A stretch of DNA of 64,000 nt from Chloroflexota bacterium (GTDB lineage Bacteria; Chloroflexota; Ktedonobacteria; Ktedonobacterales; JADMIN01), in contig JAJPKE010000010.1 in the NCBI GenBank assembly GCA_021323855.1, positions 1-64,000 of the forward strand, in the 5' to 3' direction. A program made the translations under genes and the position numbers. How positions within the stretch are numbered: position 1 is the first letter of the stretch; each line of letters opens with the position of its first letter. The notes under the pieces are model-generated. The model saw only the letters and a program-made list of their open reading frames with translations, did not search any database and was not told the origin of the DNA. This document shows, piece by piece, positions 1 to 7,438 of this stretch.

Positions 1-1
1 C

Positions 2-85
2 TATGAGCGCTTATGCTCCACCAGCGAGACGCTGATCTACCTGGCGATGATCCGTCTCATGCTCCGCAGACTCGCTCGCTTCTGA
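2..85 (+). CDS. C-terminal fragment of an IS5-family DDE transposase
   Basis: The frame is open from the window edge and ends in TGA at 83-85, giving a 27-residue tail containing SETLIYLAMIRLMLRRLA. That string is the typical C-terminal helix of IS5-family DDE transposases. The rest of the element lies outside the window, so whether the copy is intact cannot be judged. It is oriented toward the 3' end of phoR, whose stop lies about 40 bases further on. The assignment rests on this short but characteristic motif. Confidence 0.7.
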   Translation, partial: YERLCSTSETLIYLAMIRLMLRRLARF

Positions 86-88
86 CAG

Positions 89-104
89 GTTTTCAGACAG
101 TTTC
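89..104. repeat. Putative right terminal inverted repeat of the IS element
   Basis: GTTTTCAGACAGTTTC follows the transposase stop by a few bases. Its complement, GAAACTGTCTGAAAAC, looks like an IS5-group terminal repeat, and TAA follows as a possible target duplication. The matching left end is outside the window, so this is an inference. Confidence 0.45.
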
Positions 105-122
105 TAAATGCACTCAAAATTT

Positions 123-1580
123 CTAAGTGGCGAAAGCCTCCTCGTTAATAGCCACTCTACTGTCATCTTGAAGTTCCTGCTCGGTGGCGATGGGGACGGT
201 GAAGGAGAAGGTGCTGCCTCGTCCCAGACGGCTCTCTGCCCAGATGCGCCCGCCATGTAGCTCGATGAGATGCCTGGCGATGGCCAGCCCCAGGCCGGTG
301 CCTGCGGCGGCGCTGGCCTCCGCTGTCATGATAGGTTCTGCTCCGGTTTGGGCCTCCTGCGCATGATGCCTGCTGGATATGTCCAAGCTACGGGTGCGGG
401 CGCGGTCCGTCTTGAAGAAGCGCTCGAAGACACGCGGCAAATCGTCTTCGCTGATGCCAATGCCGGTGTCTGCCACATGCACCGCCAGCACCCGTCGCGA
501 CGGAATATTGGCCGGTTCCGAGGAATGATAGGCGCCGATGCTAGCGTTGGCCGGCGGCGCGGGCACTTCCAGCAGCGCCTCCGCTGTGACGGTCACGCGA
601 CCACCAGCGGACGTATATTTGAGCGCGTTGTGGATGAGGTTGACCAGCACTTCGCTGATGCGCTTGCCGTCTATGCTGGCCGCCGGTAAATCGTCTGGTA
701 CGACCATCCGCAGTGCGATGTCGTTCTCGTCTGCCAGCGGACGCATACGGTCCAGCACCACCTCGATCAAGCCGCCTAGATCCGTTGCCTCGCAATTGAG
801 ATGAATCTTGCCAGATTCGATGCTCGCCAGTTCCAGCAGTTCAGCCACCATCTGCGAGAGATGGTCTATCTCGCTGCTAATGCGTGCGACGAACTCACGC
901 GCGGCATCGGGGTCGCGTTCGATGGCGCCTCCTAGCGTCTCTGCCAGCAGTTTCAGCGCGGCCAACGGCGTGCGCAACTCATGTGAGACGTGCGAAACGA
1001 AGTCCTGGCGCATCGTTTCCAGGCGCCGCAATTCCGTCAGGTCCTCAATGGAGAGAATGAGATGCGTCGGCGCGTTTGAACTCGCTGGAAGCGCCAGATT
1101 GCCGCCATGTTGATGCGGGTCAGGGGCGATCTGCACGGGCTTGACCACCACACGCCATGTTTGCCCGGTGGTGGCGCGCAGGAAGGTGCGCTCCTGTTCC
1201 CTGGCGGTGCGCGCTGCTTCCATCAGCATCAGCGTCGTATCGTAATCCTGAATGACGGTGGCAACGATGCGGTTGAGGACCTGATCGCGCGGCAGGCCAA
1301 TGAAGGCGAGCGCGGCATTGTTGGCATAAAGGACGACGCGCTCGCGGTCGGTGATGAGGATTGGGCGCGGGCTGGCCTCAAAGAGCGCGGTAAATAATTC
1401 ACGTAGATGCGTCGCCTCCTGGCGTTTTTCGGCGAATTCATCGCGCAGCCGGTCGAGCGCAGCCTCGGCGCGTCTCCGTCGCCAGCGGGAATAGCGCAGG
1501 CGTGGCCAACAGATGGCAGTTGCCACGAGGATGCCCACTGCAATGGCAATGAGAACATCTGCCACAAGTGTCCCGCCCAT
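123..1580 (-). CDS. phoR: PhoR-type phosphate sensor histidine kinase
   Basis: Membrane-bound sensor kinase expected to phosphorylate PhoB when phosphate is low. From the chosen start it has one membrane helix (about residues 6-25), a PAS domain (about 67-186), a HisKA domain with phospho-acceptor His200 in [10 protein letters not shown], and an HATPase domain with the N-box (NLIHNALKY), DTGIGI and GTGLGLAIA motifs. The frame is open back to a GTG at 1658. The ATG at 1580 is preferred because GAGGGG precedes it, while a TATAAT (1664-1669 on this strand) sits immediately upstream of the GTG and would place that GTG at or before the transcript start. It diverges from pstS across a shared Pho-box region. 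The kinase family is certain; the PhoR role is inferred from the neighbours. Confidence 0.93.
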   Translation of the reverse strand: MGGTLVADVLIAIAVGILVATAICWPRLRYSRWRRRRAEAALDRLRDEFAEKRQEATHLRELFTALFEASPRPILITDRERVVLYANNAALAFIGLPRDQVLNRIVATVIQDYDTTLMLMEAARTAREQERTFLRATTGQTWRVVVKPVQIAPDPHQHGGNLALPASSNAPTHLILSIEDLTELRRLETMRQDFVSHVSHELRTPLAALKLLAETLGGAIERDPDAAREFVARISSEIDHLSQMVAELLELASIESGKIHLNCEATDLGGLIEVVLDRMRPLADENDIALRMVVPDDLPAASIDGKRISEVLVNLIHNALKYTSAGGRVTVTAEALLEVPAPPANASIGAYHSSEPANIPSRRVLAVHVADTGIGISEDDLPRVFERFFKTDRARTRSLDISSRHHAQEAQTGAEPIMTAEASAAAGTGLGLAIARHLIELHGGRIWAESRLGRGSTFSFTVPIATEQELQDDSRVAINEEAFAT

Positions 1581-1717
1581 CTGTTTCCCCTCACTGGAAC
1601 TGCCTCTGCCGCTATGGATGTCTCCCAAGCTGTGCCGCATCTCGCCGGGTGCGCTCACAATAGATTATAGCACTGGACAGGAGGACGTCGGCCCAGTAAT
1701 ATCCGAGACTCAGCCAC

Positions 1718-1756
1718 TTAACACAGCTTTAACAAGACACTAACAACACATTAACT
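1718..1756. promoter_or_regulatory. Tandem Pho box, four TTAACA-like hexamers
   Basis: TTAACA (1718), TTAACA (1729), CTAACA (1740) and TTAACT (1751) occur with an exact 11-bp period, each separated by 5 bases. This matches the Bacillus PhoP-box pattern of TT(A/T/C)ACA repeats spaced by about 5 bases. It lies between the divergent phoR and pstS genes, so the local PhoB protein is the natural candidate to bind it. The spacing places all four repeats on one face of the helix. Confidence 0.75.
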
Positions 1757-1869
1757 TAGCAGCGGTACAGTTCCACAAGGGACACGCAGGAACCTAGTCG
1801 CAGCCGAAATGTTCGGCAGCCAATCTTGATTAAAAACGTTTACGTGTCCGCACTATTTGAGGAGGACTT

Positions 1870-2919
1870 ATGCTCGGTCGCCTGCACGCGATCCGCTCTA
1901 TCGCTGGCCGAACCATTATCGGCGTGGCGCTTGCATCGAGTTTTGTCATTGCTGGCTGCGCCAGTTCTGGTGGTGGTTCTACGACCACCAATGCCGACTT
2001 GACGGCCTGCACTGTTTCGTCGTCTGACCTTGCGCCTTCGACGACCTCAACCGGCACGGCGCCAAAGGTGTCCGGCCTCTCCGGGCAGAAGATCACGGTT
2101 GATGGCTCGTCGGCCTTGCAGCCGCTCTTCCTTCAAGCCGCGACCAAAGAATTTGATCCCGCTGAAGGCACGCAGTCTACCGTCAATGCCGGTGGTAGCG
2201 GCCAGGGGCTGAAAGATGTCCAGGCTGGCGCAGTTCAGATTGGCATGTCTGATGTCTTTGCCTCGCAGAAAGAGACGACGCCCGGTCAGTATGCCGACCT
2301 CGTTGACCATCAGGTGGCGGCGGTCGTCTTCACGCTGATTACGAACAACGACCTTGCCGGCAAGGTGAATAACCTCTCCACTCAGGAAATTCAGGACATC
2401 TACACTGGCAAAGACACCAACTGGAGCCAGATCGGCGGCCCGAACGAGAATATCACGGTGATCAATCGCCCGACGACTTCCGGCACACGTTCGACCTTCG
2501 ACAAATATGTGTTGAAAGGCCAGAAAGAAATTCCTGGCGATACCTTGACGCAGGATAACACCGGCGCGGTTGCCGCTGCGGTCAAGGCCACTGCTGGCTC
2601 GATTGGCTACGTCTCGATTGGCTTCGCAGCGCAGTACGGCAACGACGTGCATCCGGTCTGCATTGATAAAGCTAAAGCGGTCGCCGCTGATGTCAACAGT
2701 GGCAACTACAACTTCTGGGGCATCGAGCATGCCTACACGAAGGGTCCCGCCACTGGCGCAGCTAAGGCGCTGTTGCAGTACATCATCAGTCCGGCGGTGC
2801 AGAACAATGACCTGCTGGCGCTGAGCTACCTGCAACTCTCGACGGTTTCGGCAAGTGCGATTACAGCGCACACACCTTCGGGTGCTCCAGCTCCTGAGCA
2901 GTTGACACCGTTGAGCTAG
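1870..2919 (+). CDS. pstS: Phosphate-binding lipoprotein PstS
   Basis: Extracytoplasmic phosphate receptor of the Pst ABC transporter. The N-terminus has a signal peptide with lipobox VIAGC, so Cys30 is the likely lipid-anchored residue. A Ser/Gly/Thr-rich linker follows (about 31-70), then the periplasmic-binding-protein fold. Phosphate-loop segments are visible as DGSSALQPL, AGGSGQGLKDV and SGTRSTF. A strong GAGGAGGA Shine-Dalgarno sequence precedes the ATG at 1870. It is the first gene of pstSCAB-phoU-phoB and lies directly downstream of the Pho boxes. The 349-residue length is normal for the family. Confidence 0.96.
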   Translation: MLGRLHAIRSIAGRTIIGVALASSFVIAGCASSGGGSTTTNADLTACTVSSSDLAPSTTSTGTAPKVSGLSGQKITVDGSSALQPLFLQAATKEFDPAEGTQSTVNAGGSGQGLKDVQAGAVQIGMSDVFASQKETTPGQYADLVDHQVAAVVFTLITNNDLAGKVNNLSTQEIQDIYTGKDTNWSQIGGPNENITVINRPTTSGTRSTFDKYVLKGQKEIPGDTLTQDNTGAVAAAVKATAGSIGYVSIGFAAQYGNDVHPVCIDKAKAVAADVNSGNYNFWGIEHAYTKGPATGAAKALLQYIISPAVQNNDLLALSYLQLSTVSASAITAHTPSGAPAPEQLTPLS

Positions 2920-2988
2920 CCGAGCGGAGACACAGAGAGATGCACATAACACAATTGCACCTCTCTCAACCAGTTGACATGGGGGAAA

Positions 2989-3014
2989 GCGTGGCGTGTG
3001 CGAACGCGCCACGC
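2989..3014 (+). promoter_or_regulatory. Intercistronic hairpin between pstS and pstC
   Basis: GCGTGGCG and CGCCACGC form a perfect 8-bp stem around a 10-base loop, 70 bases after the pstS stop. No T-tract follows, so it is not a typical intrinsic terminator. A transcript-processing or stability element that raises PstS over the permease subunits is plausible, but this is inferred. Confidence 0.45.
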
Positions 3015-3097
3015 ATCCTGATGTCAGGGGACGGCGAAAAAAGGGCAAGGATAAGCGTCTGTAAAAAAACCCGTGATGACCATGTGGAGGTCTGTAC

Positions 3098-4096
3098 GTG
3101 CGCAATCGAGAGTGGATCAGCCGGATCGTCTTTGCGGTCTGTGCCGGCCTGGTGATCGTGGTCATGGCGGCGATCTTTATCTTCGTTGGCCTCAATGCTC
3201 ACCAAACCTTTACGCAAGATCATATCAATCCCTTCGCTTTTTTCTTTGGCACACAATGGTCGCCAGATGATGGTGAGGTTGGCGCATTGGTGCTGATCGT
3301 CGGCTCATTCTCTGTTACCGTGCTGGCGGTGTTGATTGGTACACCGCTTAGCGTCGGCGTGGCGCTCTTCGTCACCGAGGTTGCGCCACCCTGGGCGCGA
3401 CGCTTCATGCAGCCGGTGCTGGAACTGCTGACTGGCATCCCCTCGATCATCTATGGTCTGCTGGGACTCCAGATTCTGGTGCCGCTGATTGCGCTGATAT
3501 TAAATAATCTCGTTGAGCCGTTTTATACGAACGGCTTTGGCTTGTTGACGGCGGCGCTTGTGCTGACGGTGATGATTCTGCCGACCATCACTTCCATCTC
3601 AATTGATGCGCTCAGCGCGCTGCCTAACGGTCTGCGCGAAGCCAGCTTGGCGTTGGGTGCGACGCGCTGGCAAACCATCCGCAAGACGCTCGTTCCTGCC
3701 GCTTCGTCGGGTATCTTCACTGGCGTCATTCTTGGTATGGGGCGCGCGATTGGTGAGACGCTGGCCGTCTCATTCGTCATCGGCTCCAACGCAAACAGTT
3801 TTCCGCTCAAGTTCCTCACGACATTCCCTTATGTGGAGATCAGGCCAACCAGCACGCTGACCGTGCAGATGCTCTTCGATTTTGCTGAGGCTGGGCCAGG
3901 ATCGTTGAACCTTCACGCCATCTGGACGCTGGCTTTCACACTACTGGTCATTTCCTTCCTGCTAGTTGTGGCAGGCCGCTGGGTCGCCTCCCGCAGCATC
4001 TATGTGGATCGCTCGGCACGACCGCGTCGCAATCTGTTCAAGCGTATCCGTCCATCCCATGCTAAGCAGGTCGTCGTTGAAGGGAGCGCCCAGTGA
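3098..4096 (+). CDS. pstC: Phosphate ABC transporter permease PstC
   Basis: Inner-membrane permease subunit of the Pst transporter, which partners PstA. About six hydrophobic segments are visible, beginning at roughly residues 10-35. The ABC-permease EAA loop is present as GLREASLALGATRWQTI. The GTG start at 3098 has GGAGG a few bases upstream, and the 332-residue length is usual. The last codons overlap the pstA start (GTGA), indicating translational coupling. Confidence 0.95.
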   Translation: MRNREWISRIVFAVCAGLVIVVMAAIFIFVGLNAHQTFTQDHINPFAFFFGTQWSPDDGEVGALVLIVGSFSVTVLAVLIGTPLSVGVALFVTEVAPPWARRFMQPVLELLTGIPSIIYGLLGLQILVPLIALILNNLVEPFYTNGFGLLTAALVLTVMILPTITSISIDALSALPNGLREASLALGATRWQTIRKTLVPAASSGIFTGVILGMGRAIGETLAVSFVIGSNANSFPLKFLTTFPYVEIRPTSTLTVQMLFDFAEAGPGSLNLHAIWTLAFTLLVISFLLVVAGRWVASRSIYVDRSARPRRNLFKRIRPSHAKQVVVEGSAQ

Positions 4097-5025
4097 GTGC
4101 TATTGCCGAAAGGGCGCAGGTCGCTGCGCCCAAGCCAGATCGCCGCGCACGTATCCGTAGCCGCGCCCGCTTCTGGGATCGCGTCATGACTGGCATTCTC
4201 TGGGCGGTTGCGATAGGCGTCGTTGCGCTGTTGCTCTATATCATCCTGGCAGAGTTGTTGCCGGGGCTGAGCGTTCTCTCCTGGAAGTTTCTCACAACTG
4301 CCGGCGACCAGGGAGGTGTTGCGCCAGAGATTTTCAACACCTTCTATATCATCATTCTGGCGCTGATTATTTGCATCCCCTTTGCAATGGGTGCCGCCGT
4401 CTACCTGGTGGAGTATGCAAAGCAAGGGCCATTCGTGACGGCTGTGCGCTTCGCTACTGAAACATTGGCTGGTATCCCGTCGCTGCTCGTAGGTCTGTTC
4501 GGTTATCTTGTTTTTGTCACCCAGTTTGGTCAGGATCAACGCTTCGGCCTCTCTCGCCTTGCGGGTGCGCTTACCATCGCGATTCTCAATCTGCCATTGA
4601 TTTTGCGCGTCACTGAAGATGCGTTGCGCAGCGTGCCAAATGAATTGCGCGAGGCGAGCGTCGCATTGGGCGCCAACAAGTTCAAGACGGTGACGCGGGT
4701 AATGGTTCCTACGGCGCTGCCTGGTATCACCACTGGTGTTATTCTCACCGTCGGTAAGATGATTGGCGAAACGGCAGCTTTGATTTATACCGCTAGCCTG
4801 TCTAGTTCAGTCAATGGTTGGTTTTCGTTGAACCCGCTGACTGCTGGCGATACATTGACGGTTCATCTTTATGCCTTACAGTCAGAACCAATCGGCCTGA
4901 ATATCGCACAACAGGAGGCCGGCACAGCAACGCTGCTGATTCTCTTGCTGTTGATCTTCAACCTTGGCTTTCGTGGCCTTTCTAGCCTACTGAATCGCCG
5001 GTTGACTGGCGGTGGAGCACGCTAA
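4093..5025 (+). CDS. pstA: Phosphate ABC transporter permease PstA
   Basis: Second permease subunit of the Pst phosphate transporter. The protein has a basic N-terminus, then about six membrane helices, with the EAA motif at ELREASVALGANKFKTV. The GTG start at 4093 overlaps the pstC stop by 4 bases. Length is 310 residues, slightly above the usual 280-300 because of the basic N-terminal segment. About 90 bases separate it from pstB. Confidence 0.95.
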   Translation: MSAIAERAQVAAPKPDRRARIRSRARFWDRVMTGILWAVAIGVVALLLYIILAELLPGLSVLSWKFLTTAGDQGGVAPEIFNTFYIIILALIICIPFAMGAAVYLVEYAKQGPFVTAVRFATETLAGIPSLLVGLFGYLVFVTQFGQDQRFGLSRLAGALTIAILNLPLILRVTEDALRSVPNELREASVALGANKFKTVTRVMVPTALPGITTGVILTVGKMIGETAALIYTASLSSSVNGWFSLNPLTAGDTLTVHLYALQSEPIGLNIAQQEAGTATLLILLLLIFNLGFRGLSSLLNRRLTGGGAR

Positions 5026-5113
5026 CAGTCAAACAGGATGGATTTCAGGCAGATGATGCTTGAAACCTTGAACCATAGAAACTAAAGAAGTGAAAGTGCA
5101 GGCATAGAGGCAT

Positions 5114-5944
5114 ATGGCGACGAATCTCTCGCGTGAAGAACAGATTCTTGGTGCAGCCGATACCACCCACTACATCACGCATCTTGATGGCCCGATCAAG
5201 ATGGATGTCAAAGAGATGGCGGTCTATTATGGCGCCACAAAGGCCATCAAAGATGTGACCGTGCAGATTCCCGACCGGCAGGTGACGGCACTGATGGGGC
5301 CATCCGGTTGCGGCAAATCTACCTTCCTGCGCGCGCTCAATCGCATGCACGACCTGACACCCTCCGCCAGAGTGACCGGTGTGGTGCAGCTCGACGGTGA
5401 GGATATCTATGGCTCGAATGTGGACCTGGTGCGATTGCGCCAGCGCGTTGGCATGGTGTTCCAGCGTCCGAATCCGTTCCCCAAATCCATCTTCGAGAAC
5501 GTGGCCTACGGCCTGAAGGTGCAGGGCGGCCACAGCGCCAGCGAGATGAAAGAGGTCGTCGAGAAGAGCTTGCGCGGCGCGGCGCTCTGGGATGAAGTGA
5601 AAGACCGGCTGAACCAGAGCGCGCTGGGGCTTTCCGGCGGCCAACAGCAGCGGCTTTGCATTGCGCGTGCGCTGGCGGTTGAGCCGGAGGTGATCCTCAT
5701 GGATGAGCCTGCTTCGGCGCTGGACCCCATTGCCACGCTCAAAATCGAAGAACTGATCGAGCAACTCAAACAGCGGTACACCATCGTCATCGTCACGCAC
5801 AATCTCCAACAGGCGGGCCGTGTCTCACAGTATACCGGCTTCTTCCTGACGGGTGATCTGGTGGAGTTTGCGCCAACACAGCAGATATTCTCGCGTCCAC
5901 AAATTAAGCGCACCGAAGATTTTATTACGGGCCGCTTCGGCTAG
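5114..5944 (+). CDS. pstB: Phosphate ABC transporter ATP-binding protein PstB
   Basis: ATPase that powers phosphate import through PstCA. Walker A is GPSGCGKST (residues 62-70), the ABC signature is LSGGQQQR, and Walker B is [12 protein letters not shown] followed by the switch histidine in IVVTHN-type context. The extra loop with [14 protein letters not shown] is typical of PstB. The first 30 residues are somewhat longer than usual, and the ATG at 5114 has an AGAGG upstream. Stop codon is TAG. Confidence 0.96.
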   Translation: MATNLSREEQILGAADTTHYITHLDGPIKMDVKEMAVYYGATKAIKDVTVQIPDRQVTALMGPSGCGKSTFLRALNRMHDLTPSARVTGVVQLDGEDIYGSNVDLVRLRQRVGMVFQRPNPFPKSIFENVAYGLKVQGGHSASEMKEVVEKSLRGAALWDEVKDRLNQSALGLSGGQQQRLCIARALAVEPEVILMDEPASALDPIATLKIEELIEQLKQRYTIVIVTHNLQQAGRVSQYTGFFLTGDLVEFAPTQQIFSRPQIKRTEDFITGRFG

Positions 5945-5977
5945 TCTGCCGAGGCGACACAGAGGGAGAATACGACA

Positions 5978-6631
5978 ATGCCACGAGATGCGTTTCATCA
6001 GGAATTGCGCGAGATCGAAGAAGCGGTCATTCAGATGGCTGCGCTGGTCGAAAGCTCTATTGCGCGGGCAATGCAAGCCTTGCTGCGCCATGATACGCTG
6101 CTAGCGGAGGAGGTGCGCCAGGGCGATCGCATGATTAACGAGTTGCAACGCAGCATTCGCAATCGCTGTATAAGTGTTATGGCGCGCCAGGCGCCAGTGG
6201 CGCGCGACCTGCGCGAACTGACGACGGTGCAGTTGGTCATCAGCGAACTGGAGCGCATGGGCGACCATTCCGCCGGCATCGCCAAGCAGGTGTCGCGGAT
6301 TCCGGAAATCGCGGCGCTGCCTATACTTGGCGACCTGAACGAGATGGCTAAACTGGTACAGGACCAGGTGCGCAATGGCATCCAGGCGTTCGTTGACGTG
6401 AACGTGCAGGCGGCGCGCGATGTCTGCGCTAAAGATGATGAGATTGACCACCTGCATAGCGTGATCTTCACCGATCTGCTCGAACGCATGGCAAAAGATT
6501 CATCTATCATTCAGCTTGCCACCAGCCTGCTCTTTGTAACGCACGATCTCGAACGCATCGGTGATCGTGTGACCAATATTTGTGAGGACGTGATCTATAT
6601 GGTCACTGGTGAGATTGAAGAACTCAATTGA
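5978..6631 (+). CDS. phoU: Phosphate signalling protein PhoU
   Basis: Cytoplasmic helical protein that links Pst transporter activity to PhoR signalling. Two PhoU repeats, each a three-helix bundle, are recognisable. The metal-binding type motifs ERMGDHSAGI (first repeat) and ERIGDRVTNI (second repeat) are both present. AGGGAG lies upstream of the ATG at 5978. Length 217 is standard. It directly precedes the response regulator gene. Confidence 0.96.
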   Translation: MPRDAFHQELREIEEAVIQMAALVESSIARAMQALLRHDTLLAEEVRQGDRMINELQRSIRNRCISVMARQAPVARDLRELTTVQLVISELERMGDHSAGIAKQVSRIPEIAALPILGDLNEMAKLVQDQVRNGIQAFVDVNVQAARDVCAKDDEIDHLHSVIFTDLLERMAKDSSIIQLATSLLFVTHDLERIGDRVTNICEDVIYMVTGEIEELN

Positions 6632-6693
6632 CTCAGGTAACTCAAACACAAGCAACACAAGCGATGGCTGACAGGAAGACGGGGAGTACCGGC

Positions 6694-7416
6694 GTGGAGC
6701 GGACAATTCTCGTGGTGGAAGATGATAGCGCCCTTCGTGACACTATTGCCTATAACCTCCGTGGCGAGGGATATGCGGTTTTGACCGCTGCCGACGGAAT
6801 CTCCGCGCTGGAAATTGCGCGCCAGAATCCGGTCTCACTGGTGATGCTGGACCTGATGTTGCCGCGTCTGGATGGGCTGGATGTCTGCCGGCAACTGCGC
6901 GCCAGCGCGGAAACCGCGAACACGCCAATCCTGATGCTAACAGCGCGTGGTGAGGAGACCGATAAGGTTATCGGCCTGGAATTGGGCGCCGACGACTATG
7001 TGACAAAGCCATTTAGCTGGAAAGAGCTGCGTGCGCGGGTGCGGGCGTTGCTGCGGCGCGGCGAGCATGCGCCCGCGGCAGCGAACGCTGGCGCAGAGAG
7101 CGCCGCCGAGGGGGGGCGTATCCTGGCATCCGGCGATCTGCGCATAGATGTGGACCGACGGGAAGTGCGGCGTGGCGAGCGCGAGATCGAGCTTCCAGCG
7201 CGGCTCTTTGATCTGCTGGTGTATCTGGTGCGCAACAAAGGGTTGGTGTTGACGCGCGACCGGCTGCTGCAACACGTCTGGGGCTATGATTATACCGGCG
7301 ATACGCGCACGGTGGATGTGCATATGCGCTGGCTGCGCTAGAAGCTGGAAGATGACCCCGCCAACCCCCAGCTTCTGCTGACCGTGCGCGGCGTAGGCTA
7401 TCGCTATAAAGGATAG
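6694..7416 (+). CDS. phoB: PhoB-type response regulator interrupted by an in-frame TAG
   Basis: OmpR/PhoB-family regulator: receiver domain with acidic pair in VVEDDSA, phospho-acceptor Asp in LVMLDLMLP, and Lys in YVTKPF, then a winged-helix DNA-binding domain. The GTG at 6694 is preferred because GGGGAG sits 7 bases upstream; a longer frame starts at TTG 6628, overlapping the phoU stop. At 7339-7341 a TAG interrupts the recognition-helix end after VDVHMRWLR. The same frame then continues with the family-typical KLEDDP...LLTVRGVGYRYKG and a second TAG at 7414-7416. A single base change from CAG, AAG or GAG would explain it. Without readthrough the product lacks the final wing hairpin. It may be a real mutation, a sequencing error or suppressed amber. 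Confidence 0.85.
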
Positions 7417-7438
7417 CTATGCCTACGCCATATGTCCA

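Noticed and set aside
2047..3195. Long minus-strand open frame over pstS (382 codons)
   Set aside because: It runs antisense to a clearly coding pstS and its translation has no protein-family pattern, only a high-GC shadow.
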